A stretch of 64,000 nt of DNA from Diphasiastrum complanatum (taxonomy: Eukaryota > Streptophyta > Lycopodiopsida > Lycopodiales > Lycopodiaceae): contig CM055101.1 in NCBI GenBank assembly GCA_029204225.1, positions 46,921,906-46,985,905 of the forward strand, read 5' to 3'. Each line of letters begins with the position of its first letter. Position 1 is the stretch's first letter. The position numbers and the translations under genes were made by a program. Below, piece by piece: positions 1-10,409 of the stretch. The notes beneath the pieces are model-generated. The model saw only the letters and a program-made list of their open reading frames with translations. It was not told the origin of the DNA and made no database searches.

Positions 1-1239
1 TACATGGATTTTGTTTTCCACTGGATCAAAACATCTATAGCCTTTCACACGATCATCATATCCTAGGAATATACACTTGATAGCTTTTACATCAGGTTTA
101 CGTCTCTCTTCCTTAGGAATGTGTACAAAGGCCTTACATCCAAAGATTTGCAAGTGGTTCACCTTTGCCTTCTTCTTTGTGAATGCTTCCTCAGGTGTTA
201 TCTTTGGTATGGCAGTGGTAGGACTTCTATTTTGAAGATAGACTGCCATACTGTTGCATGTTTCTGACCAAAAATCTTTTGGTAGTTTCATCTCAGCTGG
301 CATAGATCTGGCACTTTCCACAATCGTATGATTTTTGTGCTCAGCTACACCATTGAGAGCAGGAGTATGAGCTTGCGTATATTGTCTTTTAATCCCACAT
401 TGATCACAAAGCTCATTGAAGTCATTAGACTTGTACTCACCTCCACTATCTGATCTTAGGACTTTGATCTTCCTACCTGTCTACTTTTTGACCAATGCTT
501 TGAAGCTCTTGAAGCTGTCAAATGCATCTGATTTCTTCTTCAAGAAGTAGATCCACATCTTACGTGACATATCATCAATAAAGGTCATGAAATAGAAGGC
601 TTTACCTAAGGACATGGTCCTCATAGGCCCACATAAATATGAGTGGATTAAATCTAGGATGTTCTTTGCTCTTGCAACACCACCTTTATTGAACTTCTCT
701 TGATGCTGCTTTCCATATACACAAGATTCGCACATCGATTTCAAGTGATCTTCTATGGTAGGCAATCATGTTACCATCTCCAATCTTCTCATCAAACTGA
801 GGCAAGATCAAGTGACCAAGCCTCTTATGCCACAACTCAGTTTGCGATGGAATGGACGATACAAGTCCATGTTGCCACTTGATTGTAGCATTCAACCTGT
901 ACAACTTAATATTGGGCTCCCTTATTTCATCCGCAATAACTTTGAACTTTTGGTTCACATTCTTCACAAAGCAACGATCATGAGCGAATTCTACTTTCAA
1001 CTTTTGATCAGTAATGACTCCAACAAAAAGTAGATTTTTCTTCAAACCTGGTACGTAAAGTACCTCCTTGATCATCCTGCTTTTGCCATCAGGTAGTTGG
1101 ATTGAAACGGTGCCTATCCCCTTGATCTTGCACACCTCACCATTTGCTTGTGAAACGGACGTTCCATTATCCAACATTTTCAAGCTACTGAACCAATTCT
1201 TGTTACCTGTCATGTGTCTTTTGGCTCCCGAGTCAATTT
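1..1239 (-). pseudogene. pol: copia pol: protease and integrase part, broken
   Basis: The aspartic protease site D-S-G-A is at 1234-1223, preceded by Trp and a TAA stop. It continues as HMTGNK and the usual protease core (GIGTVSIQLPDG, VLYVPGLKKNLL). The gag-pre-integrase motif LWHKRLGHL follows. In the integrase part (about 765 to 1) FIDDMSRKMWIYFLKK is clear. The expected first catalytic Asp is replaced by Tyr (IHSYLCGPM, usually H-T/S-D-L-CGP). The second Asp (RSDSGGEY) and the Glu (NGVAEHKN) are kept. A TAG stop at about 480 and a frameshift near 765 break the frame. The remaining pol domains are beyond the window. Confidence 0.85.
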
Positions 1240-2138
1240 ACCACACTTGATCATCTTAATTAGATGACAATGCAGATATGAATATTCTAGAGTCTTCAAT
1301 CTCACCCTCATCGACAAGGTTACGTGGTTGCTTTGGTTTACCCTTGCCTTGTTCCGCCAAAAATTTGCGACATTCACTCTTCCAATGGCCCTTTTTACCA
1401 CAATGGAAGCACTTGCCTTTCTTCTTGGTCTTACTAGAAGATCCTTCATCCTCCTGAGACTTGGCAAATTGCTGCTTAGACTTCTTCTTACCCTTGCCCT
1501 TGCCTTCTTTTTGGCGTGTCGCAAGTGCTTGATCGTCAATATTTTAATGTCTAGCTTTCACCATTTCTCGCCGTTGCTCTTCCTGCATCAAGATTCCTTT
1601 GAGCTCATCAAAGGTTGGCAATCTTTCTCTTGATGCTATTCCGCTCACAAACATCTGATAGGGTTCAGCAATGCCACACAATGCATTGTGCACCAGCTCC
1701 ACATCACGTATGCGCTCACCAATAGAATGTAGTTCATCCCTCATTGTCTTGATTCTGGTCATGTACGTCTGAATGTGCTCTCCTTGCTCCATGCGGGCTA
1801 TTCAGTTTTGACTACAGAAACATGATTCTTGATGGATTTGACGTCTCAAACTGCTCCTTTAGCACATCCCATGCCTGTCTAGGTGTAACAACATCACAAA
1901 TGTGGGTAATGATGTGATCCTTCACTGACAAGTTAATGAAGGTCAAAGCTTTCCTCATTTTTTTGTCGAACACTTTGATATCCACTTCATTTGGTGGCCT
2001 TCTCTCATCAACTATGATGACTTCCCACACATCTTTCTCCATTAGTATGTTTTTCATTTTGAATTTCCACACTGCATAGGTGGAAATCCCATCCAATTTG
2101 CTACTTTCACTCAAAATGGACTCTCCCATGTTTGCCAT
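1240..2138 (-). pseudogene. gag: copia gag polyprotein (capsid UBN2-type and zinc knuckle), broken
   Basis: The frame opens at 2138 with MANMGESILSESS and shows the copia capsid pattern (VWKFKMKNILMEKDVWEVI, then AWDVLKEQFE). It shifts frame near 1800 (HIQTYMTRIKTMRDELHSIG) and again near 1540. A CCHC zinc knuckle, CFHCGKKGHWKSEC, is encoded at 1411-1370 and would bind the RNA genome in the particle. Gag normally forms the cytoplasmic virus-like particle. With at least two frameshifts no complete product is expected. The start at 2138 is chosen because it is the first Met before the capsid block and follows the leader directly. Confidence 0.85.
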
Positions 2139-3127
2139 CGCAAAACGTGCCCAGTGGAATGGTCAAAACAGATAAGAGACCCAAAAATAGGGACTTTTCT
2201 AGTTTTTGAACTGTTTCTTCAGCTTGAAGAAACTTCACCTTTCACTTGAGAAGGGTCCCAACTCAACTTTCAGTATGAAAATTTCTAATGAACTTGAAGG
2301 CCAGAACACACTTCAAGACCCTTCAACCTTTCATGGGCTCTTTAAGCTATCATCCAACGGTCACTTAAATCCAATGGTCCACATTGCTTCTCGGAAACAC
2401 GATCTGTACCATTGATTGAGTCTTAGGTAGATCCAATGGTGGCATGCAACTTTGCGCACCGAATCAGTTTCCAGGGGCCGCTGGGTCATTCCAGACACAA
2501 TGGGACTAGTCACGCTTGTCGCGCGCGACTGTCCGCGCTACCTCCTCCTCTCTTCATCCAAGGTTTTTGGATATGGCTGCCACGCTCAGGTTTATCACAT
2601 TCTTTTACCAGCTCGCGACTGCACACGACCACTTCAAATTCTCTAAGACTAATCAGGACACCCTCCTTCCAACTTTTACAGCTCCAAAAAGAATTCAGAA
2701 TGGAGAAAAATCTCTGATTTTGTGCTCCCAAATCCCAGACCAGGGTTTTTCACACAAATATGATCCTGGCTTCCTGTTCACAATTCTTTGACATGCCAAT
2801 TCTCTTCCTCTGAGGTCACCCTACTGCTAGGAGTCTGATGCTTCAAACCATTTGTCAAACGATGTCTGATTGATTGCACACTGACTGCAAACACCAAATA
2901 GCCTGCTTCGGAATTTCAAAATTCCGTTTGCTGAGGTTTTGATTCAGCCGACAACCCTTGTCTCTGAATCCTCACATAGTCTCAAGCTCACCAAGCTTCT
3001 GTGTGCTAAACTCTCTGCACCAGTGTTTCTCCTTCCGTATTCAACCCGCCGTAAACCCCGAACTCTCATAAGACAGTTCTCTGAAAACTCTTTTCAATGG
3101 GCCTGTACTGTGTACACTCTCTATACG
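2139..3127 (-). other. untranslated leader of copia 1
   Basis: This lies between the primer-binding site and the gag start of copia 1. Short open frames occur on both strands, but none resembles a known protein and their composition looks random. It is best read as a long leader of the element, possibly with small insertions. Confidence 0.5.
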
Positions 3128-3139
3128 GCTCTGATACCA
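3128..3139 (-). other. primer-binding site, initiator-Met tRNA type
   Basis: The minus strand reads TGGTATCAGAGC, the exact complement of the 3' end of plant initiator methionine tRNA and the usual priming site for Ty1/copia minus-strand DNA synthesis. It fixes the element's orientation and the inner edge of its 5' LTR. Confidence 0.85.
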
Positions 3140-3425
3140 ACTTAGAATTTGCTTCAAACAGGAACACAGATCATACTACGTAGTAACACAGACAGAAAAC
3201 ACTCTCCACAACAAGCTCACATAGCAACTGTATTTCTCAAAATGAAACTACACAATACATATAGTTGTTCACTCAGGCAACCCATGCATGACCCAGGTTG
3301 CCATTGGCGGGATGCGTGTCCCGTTGACTTGCCTCGTGGTGAGGCCAACTGATCCTTATCAACTGATAGGACCCACAATATAGTAGCACAGTGACTCTAC
3401 TTTAATTCTAACTTAAATTGCAACA
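3140..3425 (-). repeat. putative 5' LTR of copia 1
   Basis: The LTR should adjoin the primer-binding site. On the minus strand a segment starts TGTTGCAATTTAAG (3425) and ends ...GAAGCA (3150), giving TG...CA termini about 275 bp apart. Ten bases separate this end from the primer-binding site, more than usual, so the inner edge is uncertain. No partner LTR is in the window. Confidence 0.45.
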
Positions 3426-3459
3426 TGTCTAGTTCTGATCGAATGTGATTGAGATGCCA

Positions 3460-3847
3460 ATCTTCCTCTACCTCAACCATTGCAAGAATGTTGTCATTTC
3501 TTTTCACTGTTATCTAAAGTTGCTCTTGAGAGTTTATACCAAAATCTTGATCAAGTGGCTTCCAAACATTTTTTCATTTAATCCATCTTCTATAATACAG
3601 CAGCAAAGTGAGCATTTATTTTTCGATGTGATATATAAATGTCATGGACGAGTAACATACTCTGCACTCAACTTGCTGATTTTGTTTTGTATCTCAGCCA
3701 TCATCCAACAACTCGACAATTATTTCATCACTCAAGTCCTTATAAATAAACATTGTTTTCGTTCTCTGAACATTGCATTTGGAAAAAAAATCAACAAAAA
3801 TAGTAAAAGGTAGATACCAACTTAATCTATTATTCTTTGATCCAGTG
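3460..3847. repeat. dispersed repeat 1, copy A (pair at 38640-39027)
   Basis: The two segments match along nearly 390 bp with scattered substitutions and the same orientation, sharing blocks such as ATAATACAGCAGCAAAGTGA and ending at AATCCAGTGCTA. In the 38.6-39.0 kb copy the minus strand is open for a stretch next to a spliced gene (39141-39721), so this copy is probably a broken piece of the same mobile element. Confidence 0.85.
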
Positions 3848-4769
3848 CTAAGTGTCGACATTTTTGAAATTTTTGCCTTTCGACTTTTTCTCTCACTTCA
3901 GTTTTTTTGCAAAATGCCAGATGTCAAATATTAAGAAAATAACTTTGGCAAAGGCCTTCATATTTTTAGCATGATAGTTTACATTCAAATTTGCAAAGTG
4001 ACAGTTTACGTTCAAATCTGCAGACAAACTATTTGCGACCAAAGCCATTGACTTGCATTAATTTATCAACAAATAATTCCTGAGAAGTCCTTACTAGATG
4101 GATGCCAGCACATCATAGCCAACTAGATGACACATTTCACGATCTAATTGCTTAGTATAAATAGATGTTCATGTATTCTTACAAATCATCAAGTATTGAA
4201 TAGTTAGCGTTATCTCTCTCAAGCTTGCAAGCTTGGATACTCTTGAGCATTCTAACTCGCTTCTTTAGAGTTGATTAGAGATTGCTATTGCGCTTACTGC
4301 TTTTTATCAGTAGTTGCGTTTATTTAGAATTATATTTAGTCGTTCAAAGATAGCTTAGAGTATGCGACTTTGATCCGCAACTTGTTGTACTGATTTACAT
4401 CTGTTTCATTTCATACTGAATCAATACTATTTTCTTATTGTATTCAAGTTTGTCTCAGAATGTTGTATGCATTTCTGTAGTTCTTCGCGGCTGATTATTT
4501 GTCTGATAATTCAATGCTTTAATGTTTGACAATGTAATCATTGTAGTACTATAAGATCGAACATGATTTCTATCACTATTGTTTTGTTCAAAATTGATAG
4601 GAGTAGCCATGCATAGAAAAAGAGAAAGATACTCTATTCCATTGCACGATAAGTTTTTATTCTTGTCATTCGAATTCTTTTTATTCGAGTATATTTGACC
4701 TATCTTTTTATCACCTTTTTCCAACACACAAAATATGTAAATTGGGTAGAAAAATGCACATGAAACAAG
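3848..4769. other. unassigned spacer, LTR-like in part
   Basis: No coding sequence is recognisable. A TATA-like box (TATAAATAG, 4156-4164) is followed by a T-rich tract with poor GC, the look of an LTR U3-R-U5, but I find no partner LTR and no primer-binding site. It ends where integrase-coding sequence of copia 2 begins without its 5' part. Confidence 0.35.
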
Positions 4770-7164
4770 GTGAAATAGACCAGGACTGATCATGGTGGAG
4801 AATACATCTCAAACTGCTTCACTGCCTTTTGCAATGATCATGGAATCCTTCATAGAAGGACTACACCCTACACACCACAATAAAACGGTGTGGCTAAGAG
4901 AAAGAACAAGACACTCATAGAAGCCACAAGGTGCATGATGGCCTACTTGAAGGCACAAAGAGTGCTATGAGCTGAACCAGTAGCTACAGCTACCTACATC
5001 CAGAACAGGATAAACAAATCAGGTGTTCCTCACACGACACCACACAAATTATGGTGGGGTAGAAAGCCCAATCTGACACATGTTCGTATTTTTAGCTGTG
5101 CAACTTATGCACGTATTCCTGATAAGCTTCGAAAGAAGCTTAATGAGAAAGTCGAATTAGGATATCTCATTGGGTATGACAATCATTCATCATACTATAG
5201 GATCTACATGCAAGAGATGAATCTAGTGAAGACTGTTAGAGATGTCAAGTTTGATGAGACCAAAACAATGGCTGACAATGATTATGTCAGCTATGAAGTC
5301 CTAGGCAATCAGTAATATAACCTGCAAACCATGAGAGAGGGAGCAGAACTCGAACGCTTAGATGAATACGTTCAAACTCCACATCAACAAAGCAATGACT
5401 CAGATGAGGAAAGGACCGCAAGCCTGCCTGCTGCTACAACTACTGTAAACCGAGATGGTTTTGGACCTAGCCGAATAGACAAAGGCAAGAGCATTGCAGT
5501 ATCTAAAGAATCTCCCAGAAGATCAACCAAACAAAGGAGAGCGCCAGCAAGATTTGTGCCAGGCAGTTCAGCTTTAACATTCGAAGGCTTTTTTGAATTC
5601 AGTGGCAAACCACGGACATTCGAGAAAGCCATCGATAGTCCAAACAAGGAGAAATGGATCCAAGCCATAAATGAAAAAATTGAATCCATGAAGAAGAATG
5701 AGGTATGGACATTGCAACTAGTGCCAGATAAACAAAAAAACAGTGCAATGCAAATGAGTTTACAAGCTCAAATATGGATCAAATGGAGATGTTTCAAGAT
5801 ACAAGGCCAGACTTGTAGCGAAGGGATTCTCTCAGAAGTACGGCATCGACTACATTGAGACCTTCTCTCTAGTGGTGAAACATGCATCCTTATGCCTACT
5901 ATTTGCATATGCAACTGCATATGACCTTAGGATTCACATTGTCGATGAGAAGACAACATTTCTACATGGTGAGCTAGATGAAAAAGTCTACATTGATCAA
6001 GCTCCAGGTTACATCTCCGACTCACTTCCTACCTATGCGTGCCGAATGTACAGAAGTATCTATGGTCTTAAGCAATTTGCATGACAATGGTATAAGAAAA
6101 AAGATCATAACCTGATATCCTTGGGATATCTGATTCCAAGGTCTACATAAGGATCACAGGCGAGGGGATCATCATTGTTGTCATATATGTGGACGACACC
6201 CTGATACTATGCAGAAGCGAAGAGCTGATTGTAGGAGCGAAGAGCGATATCCTGAAACATTTTGGGATAACAGACCAAGGTGAAGCCAGATGTTATCTAG
6301 GATTACAAATCAACTGTGACTATGACGAAGGAAAGCTATACATTCATTAGTCAAGGTACATCCAGAAAATCCTTGATGATTTTAGGATGACATATTGTAA
6401 AGGGGAAAATACCCCAATGCTTGCAGGAACAATCCTAACAAACAAAGATTGTTCGAGAATTGAAGAAGAGAAAGAGATCATGCAGCACACACCCTACAGG
6501 AGGCTGATCAGATCTTTGATGTATCTAGCAGATAACACATGCCTTGAGATAGTTTATGTCGTGTTCAGAATGAGCCAATTCAGCATGAATCCAGGCTTAG
6601 CACACTCGAAGATCACAAAGCGAATCTTGCAATATCTTCAGCAGATGAAGGATTGTGGGCTATGTTATTCTCATGATGCAACACTCCAGATGCACTCCTA
6701 CAGTGATGCAAGCTGCATTACTCAAAGCGACTATAAAAGTGTCTCAGGAAGATGCACCATTGCAGCAAGCACAACAATTCTCTGGGTCAACAAGAAACAA
6801 ACCATCATAGCTCAGTCGTCCTATGAAACAAGAATATGTTACAACCGCGAAGATGGCCAACAAAATTATATGACTCAAACAGTTCCTTGACAGACTAAGT
6901 GAGAACACCAGAGAGCCTCTGATTTTGTAGATGGATAACACTTTTACAATACACCTAACGAATGATCCCATGTTTCACTCAAGGAAGAAACACATTGCAA
7001 TCAAGTACCATTTGATAAGGGACCTAGTGAGCAGAAACAAGTTGAAGACCATCTTCATTGGAACGAAGCAAATGGTGGCAGACATCTTTACCAAAGCCTT
7101 AGACATGGGTTTGTTCGAAAGGAAAAAGGAAGAGTCTGAGAGTCATAAAGCTACCACGCTTTGA
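4770..7164 (+). pseudogene. pol: copia pol: integrase C-terminus, RT, RNase H, broken
   Basis: Integrase starts abruptly (RTDHGGEYISNCF). The catalytic Glu position reads NGVAKRKN, so Glu has become Lys. The C-terminal block PHKLWWGRKPNLTHVRIF is well kept. After a spacer rich in Ser/Arg/Lys, RT begins near 5630 (WIQAINEKIESMKKNEVWTL) and shifts frame near 5750. The RT active site YVDD is intact at 6186-6197. RNase H follows (YSDASC, SVSGRCTI, DNTFTIHLTND, IAIKYHLIRD) and ends near 7164 with DIFTKAL. Several stops and frameshifts separate these blocks, so no enzyme can be made. Confidence 0.88.
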
Positions 7165-7172
7165 GAGGGAGA
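7160..7172 (+). other. polypurine tract of copia 2
   Basis: TTTGAGAGGGAG lies just after the RNase H frame and just before the 3' LTR. The same tract occupies the same place in the two other family A copies. It is the primer for plus-strand DNA synthesis. Confidence 0.8.
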
Positions 7173-7790
7173 TAAAGAAACAATTTGTTCCAAGCTGCAA
7201 AACTTTGCTAGTTTTAGAGCTCAAGTCTGCAAAAACGCATGGGAGCTACTCGGACGCGAAGACGAAAGCAACGAGGAGTGAAGTCCCGAGGACGACCGTC
7301 AAATGTTCATTGACTGAAGGATACTCAAACATGAACAAGAAATATTTGTGGACCCAGAAAGGCTCAATGGTGAGGACCAAGACAGAAGAAGACGTGAAAA
7401 ACAAAGAAGACACGAAGACCGAAAGGTGGCGAATCTTCACGTCTCAAAGTACAGAGGAGATTCGAAAAGTACAAGGAGGACGTCACTCCTCCATGGACCA
7501 CTTGGGTATCGTTAGAACGTGCTTAACCAGCCATTCTTGTAAGTCTTGATGAACTTAAACATGTTCTCTCTATTCATCTATATAAATAGATTGAGAACGA
7601 GAAAACAGATTGAACATCAATTTGGTTAAATGCCAATGTGAGCTAAGCAAAATGTTGCTAGCCGATGTCCAAGAAGTCCGCTAGTAAGCGAGACGACTAT
7701 ATACAATTCGTGAGAGAGATAGTACTTCTAATGTCGACGCCCTCTGTGGGTTTGTCACAACAACGCTTAAGGAATATACTGATAATACAG
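7173..7790 (+). repeat. 3' LTR of copia 2
   Basis: It begins TAAAGAAAC where the other family A LTRs begin TGAAGAAAC, so the conserved TG is mutated. A TATA box (TATAAATA, 7581-7588) sits mid-way. The body has diverged strongly from the other family A LTRs, and its right edge, before CACTA-like sequence, is a guess. Confidence 0.6.
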
Positions 7791-7979
7791 TAGATGCTAC
7801 GTAGATGATTTTCTTATCTTAAACATTATTGAATGCCTCATTGTCAAATTGATATATGTTCATTGTCAGCTATTTACTATTCCTTCCACACACTGGTTTC
7901 ATCTTGTTGAATGCACAAACAAATTCCAAAAAAAATAAATCACAATATAGGTCAAACAACAACACCCGCTATGATTTGC

Positions 7980-8455
7980 GACGTGAATCGCGAGCTTAAT
8001 CTTTTTTAAATTCGTCACGGACATCGAAAAAACACGTTGCAATGAGATCATCGGAATCCGACATTTATAAAACACGTCGGAGTCCAACATCCATAACTTG
8101 TCGGAATCCAGAACAATAGTTCCTAGTGGATGAGGATGAATCCAACGTGGGACGTCGAATTGCGATGTCCGACGTGGATGTTGGATTGCGACGTCCGACG
8201 TGTACGTTGCAATCCGACGTCCAAAGACGTCGCTTGCGATTTGACGTGGATGTCGGAATGTGACATCATAAATTGACGTCGGAATCCGATGTTTGTAAAT
8301 CCAGAATGATCTCCAAAATTGTCTGATGCCCATCCGACGTATACTTGAATGACGGATTTCGACGTCCCAAATACATGTCAAAATCCAACATCTGTTAACC
8401 GAACGATCAAAAAAAGGTCCAATGCATTTGGATGTCGGATTCCAACATCCCAAAT
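7980..8455. repeat. subterminal repeat array with GTCGGAATCCGAC core
   Basis: At least nine variants of a palindromic unit, consensus near GGATGTCGGATTCCGACATCC trimmed to its core GTCGGAATCCGAC, occur in both orientations, for example at 8046, 8070, 8160, 8200, 8276 and 8428. CACTA elements carry such arrays near their ends, where the element's own proteins bind. CpG-rich cores are kept despite surrounding AT richness. An open frame on the minus strand (7899-8453) is just the translated repeat. Confidence 0.75.
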
Positions 8456-8460
8456 TAGGT

Positions 8461-9036
8461 TAAAAAAAATGTGTAAAAAATAACGCGCGCATTTTTATCG
8501 GGCTGTTCTTGGAGAAGCGATGTTTATGAATTGTTTTTGAAACAATATTTTTGAGTTGCATTCAACATTTGGATCAAATTACAAGCTAAGCATGAGGTAC
8601 TTTTCATTCTATATTTTATTGCATTACTTCATGTGCATTATGAATGACAATACTTTATTGCATTGCTTTATGCACATCATAAAATTCATTTAGATTTTCA
8701 TATATGATATTGATTCTTGTTTTGAAATCTGACATTGCACATGGTTTTGAATTCTTAGTTGGTTATTATGTCAATCCACATCTCGAAATTCAACATTGCA
8801 ATTTTTGAAAAAAGAACATTGCACATATAAAAGCAATGGCAGTATAGCACGATCATTTGCAATAATAATATATTCATAATATGAATCAATGTATTACAAA
8901 ATTGGTGCTTTAATTTCGCATGAGTCTCTCTAGATCTAACATCAACTAAAAACCGCATCAACTAAAACTTATAAACCTAATCTACTCGTCAGCGTCGTGA
9001 CGTCCAGTCTACATAAACACAAACAAACAAACTACA
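8461..9036. other. AT-rich spacer, nothing recognised
   Basis: The segment is T- and A-rich with short open frames of no recognisable family. It lies between the subterminal array and the Ptta-like ORF and is probably non-coding interior of the CACTA element. Confidence 0.4.
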
Positions 9037-9959
9037 TTAATATTTAATGCTCGATCGTATTAAATTAAATATTGATGTCGGAATACAAACCACATTAGTA
9101 TGAATACAAAAACTAGCACTTACATTTGGCGGATGACCCTCACTCTTTAGTTTGTCGACTAATGCCTCGTATGATTCCTTGAAGGCAAAGTCGTACTCCT
9201 CCTTAGTTGGAAAATGTCCATAGTCCGCCAACTATCCATGCATTCAATTTAAGTTGAAATTAATTTAGGGCTACGTTGGAGCAGCTAGTCATAATGCAAA
9301 CATATGAAATCAAAGATAAACTATAAGAGTAGTTTAAGTTCACTTACCATGCTCGCTTGCAATCCTCGTCTTTCCGCTCGAGCCCAACCTAGGATTGCCT
9401 ATCCCATGCATCCTAGCGGCCGCGACATCTTCTGAATCTTGTATTTATCTGGTGTTCATTCATCCGCTTTTACACGGTTCCAATCACTTCTTGAACACCA
9501 GGAGGGCTTGGATTGTCCATCCCTATAAGCTCGTCGTGCCATATCATGATGATGTCTAAACCATAAGATCATATGCTTATGTATTACCTTCTCATAGAAT
9601 TTCTCTTCTTGTTGGAATTCATCATGAAGGGTAGCAATAACTTGTCATTTATCGGCGGCAGGTTGTTCGGACCATTTATTAAACAATCTGTCACCAAAAT
9701 GGTGTTGGCATAAAGAATAGAGCCGATCCAAAACCACCCTCTCTTTTTTGTTGGCAATTATGTTATCTCGAGGATCCACATCATAATAAGGATTTGTGGA
9801 TGACTCTTTGGTAGGGGCAGGAGCCACGGCCGCTTGTGAGAGACCACCCTCATCTTGGCTAAACATACCTTGTAGTTGTGCTTTCTGCTCGGGAGTTAAT
9901 GATTCATATAAATTTTTAACATAATCTCCCAAGCTTTCACCACTGCCTGACCTCGACAT
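9037..9959 (-). pseudogene. CACTA-associated Ptta/En-Spm-like protein, probably broken
   Basis: The start is taken at 9959 (MSRSGSGESLGDYVKNLY). Then come a Gln/Ala-rich stretch, DPRDNIIANKKERVVLDRLY and CQHHFGDRLFNKW. After a stop near 9645 the frame goes on with HDEFQQEEKFYEKVIHKHM and a WNR-containing block resembling the Plant_transposase (Ptta/En/Spm) domain. A last segment at 9231-9037 reads GHFPTKEEYDFAFKESYEAL. Such proteins accompany CACTA transposases and bind DNA. Gaps may be introns (9232-9350 has no coding look), but in-frame stops near 9645 and in the middle suggest decay. The family call rests on general pattern, not on an alignment. Confidence 0.45.
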
Positions 9960-10409
9960 GATTACTACATTCATAAACATACAATACATTACAATAAACC
10001 CTAATATATTGAAATGAAGTAGAAAAGAAAATCGACTACAAAACTTTAATGCATATTGGAGTGGAACTTTCATACCTGCGATAACAAAAGAAGAGATAGA
10101 TATGCGTTTAGAGCTTGCACCAAGATGCAAAAGAATCATATAAGTGACAATGTATAAGAATAGTACTATCTAAAAATTAAAACATTAGAATCATACAATA
10201 ATTTTATGTTATTTGTGTTTTGTACTTGTGCATATATGCAGTTTATACTAACGAGATGAATTACATTCAGATAAGTCTAGCAATGAAGACACTACTCAAG
10301 TTAACATAGTAAGTAATAAACATGCATGTTTTCTTGTTCATAAAGACTTTGTTATTATAAGTTAAACTATTGTGCTAAAGTGATATGTACTTGATTTTTG
10401 TTTCTCGTA

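Larger units (their letters stand above)
1..3425 (-). mobile_element. Ty1/copia retrotransposon 1, 5' part, cut by window start
   Basis: Read on the minus strand the order is LTR (about 3425-3140), primer-binding site (3139-3128), a ~1 kb leader, gag (from 2138), protease and integrase (running off position 1). This gag-PR-INT order is that of Ty1/copia; Ty3/gypsy has integrase last. RT, RNase H and the 3' LTR lie outside the window. Frameshifts and stops interrupt gag and pol, so the copy is dead. Confidence 0.9.
4770..7790 (+). mobile_element. Ty1/copia retrotransposon 2 (family A), 3' half
   Basis: The order is integrase C-terminal part, RT, RNase H, polypurine tract and 3' LTR. The 5' LTR, gag, protease and integrase N-terminus are missing. 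Protein blocks match copies at 14.4-18.0 kb and 19.8-24.3 kb (for example LRKKL-EK and YVDDTLILC), defining a local family A. Stops and frameshifts are frequent. Confidence 0.9.

Noticed and set aside
2206..3352. Several plus-strand open frames of 60-90 codons
   Set aside because: They lie antisense to the leader and LTR of copia 1 and show no protein family pattern.
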